This document shows, one piece after another, positions 6,972 to 11,020 of a stretch of 11,020 nt of DNA. The translations under genes and the position numbers were made by a program. This DNA is from an uncultured cyanobacterium. Lineage in GTDB: Bacteria > Cyanobacteriota > Vampirovibrionia > Gastranaerophilales > Gastranaerophilaceae. Below the pieces are notes generated by a model, which saw nothing but the letters and a program-made list of their open reading frames with translations, made no database searches and had not been told where the DNA came from. Position 1 is the first letter of the stretch, and each line of letters begins with the position of its first letter. Location of the stretch: the NCBI GenBank assembly GCA_947073895.1, contig CAMTNN010000039.1, forward strand, positions 1-11,020, given 5' to 3'.

Positions 6972-7706
6972 TTATTTACCGGAAATAAAACTTAGAACCC
7001 CGTTAATAAATGTTAACGGATGAACAGGACATCCTGGAATATATAAATCAATCGGATATTTTTCCAAAAATTCCCTATTTAATTTAGAAGAGTTTTGGAA
7101 TACCCCGCCCGAAATTGCACAAGCACCAGCTAAAATAACAATTTTAGGGTTTGGTGTTGATTTATAACAATCCTCAAGAGCATAAGCCATATTTTCAGAA
7201 ATTGGACCTGTAATAACTAAACCGTCAGCGTGACGAGGCGATGCAACAAAATCGATACCGAATCTGCCCATATCAAAGTTACAGTTAGAACAAGCATTGA
7301 GCTCCATTTCACAACCGTTACAGCCAGCTGCTGAAACCTGTCTTAACTTCAAAGATTTAGAAAATACTCTCTTGATTTCTTTTCTGCATTCAATAGCAGT
7401 TTTTTCATAATCTTCAGCTAACATACCTTCTGTTATAATAAGTTTCTCTCTTGAAGTAGATGATAGCTTGTAGTGATTAGAAAATTCTATGCACTCACAC
7501 TTGCAAGCACCGCAAAGCGTACATTTACCCAAATCGATTGACAAAGGATTAGTTTTTAATGCGCCTGTCGGACAAATTGATTCATCAACATTACATCCGC
7601 CTTTAAGAATAGGAAAACCTCTGAATTGGTCTCTCATTGGTGCATTCGGAATATCTTTTATAAATTGATTTCCTTGAAAATATTTTAATTTAAGTGTATC
7701 TAACAT
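6972..7706 (-). CDS. Ferredoxin-like/NuoB-like fusion: small subunit of an Ehr-type membrane complex
   Basis: This 244-residue protein joins a ferredoxin-like domain (about 25-80, as in HyfH/NuoI) to a NuoB/HyfI-type small subunit (about 120-244). The small subunit should hold one [4Fe-4S] cluster next to the large subunit through C129, C132 (GCNGCE), C196 (GACAISGG) and C226 (PGCPVHP); the spaced CxxC is hydrogenase-like, not the adjacent CC of complex I. In the ferredoxin part, C62, C65, C68 and C72 form a complete CxxCxxCxxxC. The first motif keeps only C38 and C45; K35 and D41 stand where cysteines are expected, and C70 is extra. At least one intact electron-entry cluster is likely, the other being altered or lost. 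It is the last gene of the operon, 11 bp after the large subunit, with AGAGG before its ATG. It should act on the cytoplasmic face of the membrane. A true hydrogenase is unlikely given its partner. Confidence 0.87.
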   Translation of the reverse strand: MLDTLKLKYFQGNQFIKDIPNAPMRDQFRGFPILKGGCNVDESICPTGALKTNPLSIDLGKCTLCGACKCECIEFSNHYKLSSTSREKLIITEGMLAEDYEKTAIECRKEIKRVFSKSLKLRQVSAAGCNGCEMELNACSNCNFDMGRFGIDFVASPRHADGLVITGPISENMAYALEDCYKSTPNPKIVILAGACAISGGVFQNSSKLNREFLEKYPIDLYIPGCPVHPLTFINGVLSFISGK

Positions 7707-7717
7707 TTTTTATACCT

Positions 7718-9181
7718 CTATTGATCATTTCCGCAGTATGACAAATTAAAACTCTTATTACATAACGGGAAGTCAGAAACTCCGTTATTTCTTACTGCCA
7801 TTGCAAGCATATACCAGTTATTGAAAGAAGGATCTTTCATCTTATATCTAAGAAGTTCGCCATTTCCTCCAGTTAAACCAATATGAACAAGCTCACCCCT
7901 CCAAGCCTCTACTACAGAAACTACAAAAGAATTTGGAGCAAGATTATTATTAGGCTCAACCTTTAAACCTTCATTATTAAAATCTTCCAATTTTTTAAGA
8001 AGTTTTTTAACAATAAGCATTGACTGTTTAACTTCTTTATAACGAAGCTTAAATCTTGAATGAACATCACCAGTAGCTTTAAACGGTTTAACAACATCTA
8101 ATGATGTATACCATTTATCATTCAAATCAAATCTTGAATCAATATCAACACCTGATGCTCTTGCAGCCATACCTACAGCACCTAGTGATTTAGCGTTTTC
8201 CGTATTAACAACACCTGTTCTTTCAAGTCTTGAAATCACTGTTGGAGCTTTAAGCATAACACGTGTTGTTCTATCAACGGTTTTGCCAACTTCATCCAAC
8301 ATTTTAACAATCTTATCTGACATATTCTTATCAATATCAAAGTTAACACCGCCAACATTAATTAATCCGCGGCCGAATCTGCTTCCTGAGATTTCTAACA
8401 TTGTATTAATTACTAGAGTTCTTGTTACACCAAAGATTGATGCACCCATTTGATAAGCAACGTCACCGGCAACAGCTCCCATATCACCAATATGAATAGC
8501 CATTCTTTCCATTTCTAAAGCTATGCGCCTGATAATTTCAGCTTTTGATGAAATCTTTGTATCAGATAAAGCTTCCATAGCTTGAGAATAAGCCATATTG
8601 TAAGCTATAACTGAATCACCGCAAACAGATTCTGCTAACCTGTTATTATATTTTCCACCTTTAAGGAAAATTTCTTCAACACCTCTATGCTGGTATCCAA
8701 GCATAATCTCTAAATCATATACTTTTTCACCATGACACATAAATCTAAAATGTCCCGGTTCAATTACACCTGCATGAATAGGTCCAACTGCAACCTGATG
8801 CACTTCATCACCCTTCATTTCAAAGAATGGGTAACTATCTTGGTTTTGACGCACTGGTTTTAACCAAGGATGGTTAAGCGGTTCAATACCGAATTCTTCA
8901 TAAAATTCTCTTTCAAAGATATGAAATTGAGGGAATTTCTGAGTAAATGATTCATAAGATTTAACTGATTGATCAAATAAAGTTGATGTCACATAAAGTT
9001 TACCAACTTTATCATCAGCTAAAACAACATATAATCTTACATTCTCAAATTCCTGTTTTCCAAAGAATCCGATTAAACGCATATTCATATTCGCAAAATC
9101 CGTTTTGATTTCATCAACTGAAACAGTTGGAATATCGTTTGCATTAATTCGTTTATTATTTTCTGTTATAATCCAGTTCAC
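7718..9181 (-). CDS. HyfG/NuoCD-like large subunit lacking the Ni-Fe ligands (Ehr type)
   Basis: The 487-residue product has a NuoC-like domain (about 1-112, ending EREFYEEFGIEPLNHPW) fused to a hydrogenase-large-subunit/NuoD domain (about 125-487). GPIHAGVIEPGHFRF (133-147) and LGYQHRGVEE (161-170) are family hallmarks. In group 4 hydrogenases two CxxC pairs bind Ni-Fe. Here the first reads ESVCGDSVIAY: only C187 remains, with S190 and Y194 in place of Cys and His. The C-terminal motif reads FNLSYCGNDQ and contains no CxxC. A standard Ni-Fe centre therefore cannot be built. This loss defines Ehr complexes, known from Geobacter and others, whose substrate is uncertain. Consistently, the protein ends at the motif with no tail for maturation cleavage. 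It is cytoplasmic, bound to the membrane arm via the small subunit. The start is GTG at 9181, supported by a strong GGAGG site. It lies 12 bp after the HyfF-like gene. Confidence 0.88.
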   Translation of the reverse strand: MNWIITENNKRINANDIPTVSVDEIKTDFANMNMRLIGFFGKQEFENVRLYVVLADDKVGKLYVTSTLFDQSVKSYESFTQKFPQFHIFEREFYEEFGIEPLNHPWLKPVRQNQDSYPFFEMKGDEVHQVAVGPIHAGVIEPGHFRFMCHGEKVYDLEIMLGYQHRGVEEIFLKGGKYNNRLAESVCGDSVIAYNMAYSQAMEALSDTKISSKAEIIRRIALEMERMAIHIGDMGAVAGDVAYQMGASIFGVTRTLVINTMLEISGSRFGRGLINVGGVNFDIDKNMSDKIVKMLDEVGKTVDRTTRVMLKAPTVISRLERTGVVNTENAKSLGAVGMAARASGVDIDSRFDLNDKWYTSLDVVKPFKATGDVHSRFKLRYKEVKQSMLIVKKLLKKLEDFNNEGLKVEPNNNLAPNSFVVSVVEAWRGELVHIGLTGGNGELLRYKMKDPSFNNWYMLAMAVRNNGVSDFPLCNKSFNLSYCGNDQ

Positions 9182-9193
9182 GTTAATTCCTCC
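9182..9193 (-). promoter_or_regulatory. Strong ribosome binding site for a GTG start
   Basis: The whole gap between the HyfF-like stop and the large-subunit start reads GGAGGAATTAAC on the minus strand. GGAGG (9193-9189) stands seven bases before the GTG at 9181, which fixes this non-ATG start. It is the strongest ribosome binding site seen in the operon. Confidence 0.8.
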
Positions 9194-10636
9194 CTAAAAA
9201 CCTAATGCCTTTGTAGTTAATGATATTAGGTCTGTCATATATAACGGCATATAGATACCTAAAACAAATGCAGCTGCAAGTAAAACCATTTGCGGAGCAT
9301 ACATTGTCCAGCTTAATTTCTTTTCAGGAACTTCTTTTTCAACACTTTCCTGCGAAAAACTCATTCCGATTACAGACTTAGCCAAACCAAAAAGAATAAT
9401 TGTTAATAACAATACAAATGCAATACAAAGAGCAATCTTGTTTTGAGCAATCATTGCTTTTACGGTCATAAATTCACTAATAAACAACACTGATGGTGGA
9501 AATGCCGCAATTCCTAAGAATGAAGCAACCCATAACCAACCTGTTTCCTTATCAGTTTTTAATAAACCTGTAACAGATTTAATTTTCTTTGTCCCGTAAA
9601 GTTCAAGAACATTACCGGAAGTCAAGAAGAACGCAGCTTTGATTAATGAGTGACCAACTAAATGAATCATTGCAGCAACAGCACCGATACCGCCTAAAGC
9701 CGCACCGATAATCAAAATACCCATATTTTCAATTGAAGAATATGCAAGCATTCTTTTGTAATTATTAATATGATAAACAAAAACTGCAGTTACAAACAAT
9801 GACAAAAATCCCATTGTAAGCATCATTATTCTTGCATAACCGTCTGCTCCGGATGCAACCATAACACCAAACACATTTAAAATCATTAAAAATGCTGAGT
9901 TCAAAAGTGTTGCTGATAACAAAGCACTAATTGGAGAAGGAGCTTCAGCGTGTGCGTCAGGCAGCCAGAAATGAACAGGTGCCAAGCCCATTTTTGTACC
10001 AATACCAAACAATATAAACACAAATGCTAATTTTAACCAGAAAGGATTAAATAATTGAGCATTGTTCATTAAATCTTCATAGAATAAAGAGTTTAAGCTG
10101 CCGGTTGCAACTGTCAAAAGAATAATTCCGACAAAAGCCAGAGCAATCCCGATTGAGCAGATAAAAACATATTTCCAAGCTGCTTCAATAGAATGTTTTG
10201 TTTTGTGGAAATAAATCAAATACGCACTTGCTAAAGTTGTACCTTCAATAAATACCCAAGCTGCACCAAGGTTAGTAGTAAGAATTGCACCTGTCATAGA
10301 AAATACAAAGAACAAAATCATATAAGTATAATGTCTTGCTTTTCTATCATCAACAGCACAGCCCTTCATATACCCGTTGTTATAAATTGCAACCGCTAAG
10401 AAAACAATTGACATAACCGCCAAGAATATAAAGTTTTTAGCAGATATCGCAAAGAATGGTGTAACACCCCAAGGTAAAACATCTTGTCCGAATAAACCAA
10501 AGCTTAAACTTACTAAGAAATGCAACACAGCATAAATATTTATCATTAAATTGTTCAAAAATCCTTTTTTGAATATGAACAATATTAAACACGCTAAAAG
10601 CGGAAATAATAAAATTAAATTAATCATTGTATTCAT
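9194..10636 (-). CDS. HyfF/NuoN-like proton-conducting antiporter subunit
   Basis: This 480-residue, very hydrophobic protein has about 13-14 membrane helices and belongs to the MrpD/NuoLMN/HyfB/HyfF family that moves ions through complex I and related hydrogenases. Key charged residues are visible: E131 in WVFIEGTT (helix 5), K215 in GTKMGLAPVHFW (helix 7), H325, H329 and K333 in HLVGHSLIKAAFF, K294 in NNYKRMLAYSS and E388 in ISEFM. The run WLPDAHAEAPSPISALLS (224-241) is diagnostic. It ends without the long lateral helix of NuoL. It overlaps the HyfE-like gene by 17 bp if translation starts at ATG 10636. A second ATG (10627) would give an 8-bp overlap, start MINLILLF and have better spacing from the AAAGGA site, so the real start may be there. 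It acts with the HyfE-like subunit as part of the membrane arm of the complex. Confidence 0.93.
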   Translation of the reverse strand: MNTMINLILLFPLLACLILFIFKKGFLNNLMINIYAVLHFLVSLSFGLFGQDVLPWGVTPFFAISAKNFIFLAVMSIVFLAVAIYNNGYMKGCAVDDRKARHYTYMILFFVFSMTGAILTTNLGAAWVFIEGTTLASAYLIYFHKTKHSIEAAWKYVFICSIGIALAFVGIILLTVATGSLNSLFYEDLMNNAQLFNPFWLKLAFVFILFGIGTKMGLAPVHFWLPDAHAEAPSPISALLSATLLNSAFLMILNVFGVMVASGADGYARIMMLTMGFLSLFVTAVFVYHINNYKRMLAYSSIENMGILIIGAALGGIGAVAAMIHLVGHSLIKAAFFLTSGNVLELYGTKKIKSVTGLLKTDKETGWLWVASFLGIAAFPPSVLFISEFMTVKAMIAQNKIALCIAFVLLLTIILFGLAKSVIGMSFSQESVEKEVPEKKLSWTMYAPQMVLLAAAFVLGIYMPLYMTDLISLTTKALGF

Positions 10637-11020
10637 AGTCCTTTAAATCTGATAAATGTGAAACTTCCATATCGTCAAACTCGTTGTTAATTTCTCTAAC
10701 AAGCATACCCAGTATAAATACCGCAATAAACAAGTCAAGTAAAACACCAAGGTTAACTATAATCGGCATTTCTTTAGCTACAGAAAGTGAAAGCAAGAAA
10801 ATACCGTTTTCCATTGTAATAAATCCGATAACATTCGATAAAACTTTATGTTTAATAGTAATTAACCACAAGCTTGTAATAATTATTGCTAAAGATACCC
10901 CGAAATACATTGGATCAACTAATCTGAAATCTTCAGTTGCAATATTTGCAACCAAGAAACCTGCAAATAATATCACACTTGATATAACTAAACAGTAAAA
11001 ATGCGGGATATTAGCATCTG
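10620..11020 (-). CDS. HyfE-like membrane subunit, 5' end cut by the right window edge
   Basis: The frame stays open from its stop codon (10620-10622) to the right edge, giving at least 132 residues, so the true start is outside the window. A GTG at 10974-10976 is in frame, but it falls inside a predicted helix (FYCLVISSVILFAGFLV) and is an unlikely start. HyfE is usually about 215 residues, so roughly the C-terminal 60% is present. HyfE-family proteins combine features of NuoK, with paired short helices, and form the link in the membrane arm. Visible are about four helices and the stretch NVIGFITMENGIFLLSL, whose Glu is the conserved NuoK-like carboxylate inside the membrane. The tail (FDDMEVSHLSDLKDYEYND) is acidic and soluble. 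It overlaps the HyfF-like gene, indicating translational coupling. HyfB- and HyfC-like genes are expected upstream, beyond the window. Confidence 0.85.
   Translation of the reverse strand, partial: DANIPHFYCLVISSVILFAGFLVANIATEDFRLVDPMYFGVSLAIIITSLWLITIKHKVLSNVIGFITMENGIFLLSLSVAKEMPIIVNLGVLLDLFIAVFILGMLVREINNEFDDMEVSHLSDLKDYEYND

Noticed and set aside
6972..9181. True H2-evolving group 4 [NiFe] hydrogenase or respiratory complex I
   Set aside because: Hydrogenase is excluded by the missing Ni-Fe ligands; complex I is disfavoured by the spaced CxxC of the small subunit, the HyfE/HyfF-like membrane genes and the fused NuoC-like and large-subunit domains.
10974..10976. GTG as the start of the HyfE-like gene
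   Set aside because: The frame continues upstream to the window edge without a stop, and the GTG lies inside a membrane helix; a start here would remove the first helices of the family.
10684..10998. 104-residue plus-strand open frame
   Set aside because: Antisense to the HyfE-like gene, whose frame is clearly coding; reverse reading of hydrophobic codons explains its length.

Overview
The window is AT-rich, gene-dense bacterial DNA. The organism is a diderm, shown by an outer-membrane TpsB-type beta-barrel protein with a signal peptide. ClpP and ClpX look cyanobacterial in style. The anaerobe-type complex I/hydrogenase-like operon, the low G+C and the lack of any photosynthetic gene suggest a non-photosynthetic relative of Cyanobacteria (Melainabacteria/Vampirovibrionia, perhaps Gastranaerophilales). 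This placement rests on protein style, not on a marker gene, and is moderate to low confidence.

Layout, left to right. (1) A 5'-end fragment of an unknown gene on the minus strand (1-320) diverges from an unknown secreted protein on the plus strand (435-1241); the 114-bp gap between them holds two abutting perfect 10-bp palindromes beside a candidate promoter. (2) A minus-strand membrane protein with a family 2 glycosyltransferase-like domain and a cysteine-rich C-terminal tail (1248-2759) converges on the secreted-protein gene. (3) clpP and clpX form a minus-strand protease operon (4816 to 2844). It has a recognisable promoter, a strong hairpin across the clpP stop codon and an intrinsic terminator. 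(4) A TpsB/ShlB/FhaC-like outer-membrane transporter (4979-6748, minus) has its own terminator and a candidate promoter. No TpsA substrate is visible. (5) From 6972 to the right edge lies the 3' part of a tightly packed minus-strand operon for a membrane complex of the group 4 [NiFe] hydrogenase/complex I superfamily. In transcription order it encodes a HyfE-like subunit (cut by the window edge), a HyfF-like antiporter subunit, a HyfG-like catalytic-type large subunit and a HyfI-like small subunit fused to a ferredoxin-like domain.

How they fit together. ClpX unfolds substrates and feeds them to ClpP. The operon at the right should build a membrane complex coupling electron transfer through Fe-S clusters to ion pumping. 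Its large subunit lacks the two CxxC motifs that hold the Ni-Fe centre, so it fits the 'energy-converting hydrogenase related' (Ehr) type better than a true hydrogenase, and its electron acceptor is unknown. The ferredoxin-like domain of the small subunit has also lost two of the usual eight cysteines. The membrane glycosyltransferase-like protein is degenerate at most catalytic positions. These three departures from family norms are the main points of interest. I saw no mobile element, CRISPR array, tRNA or rRNA, and no gene-free stretch longer than about 225 bp.
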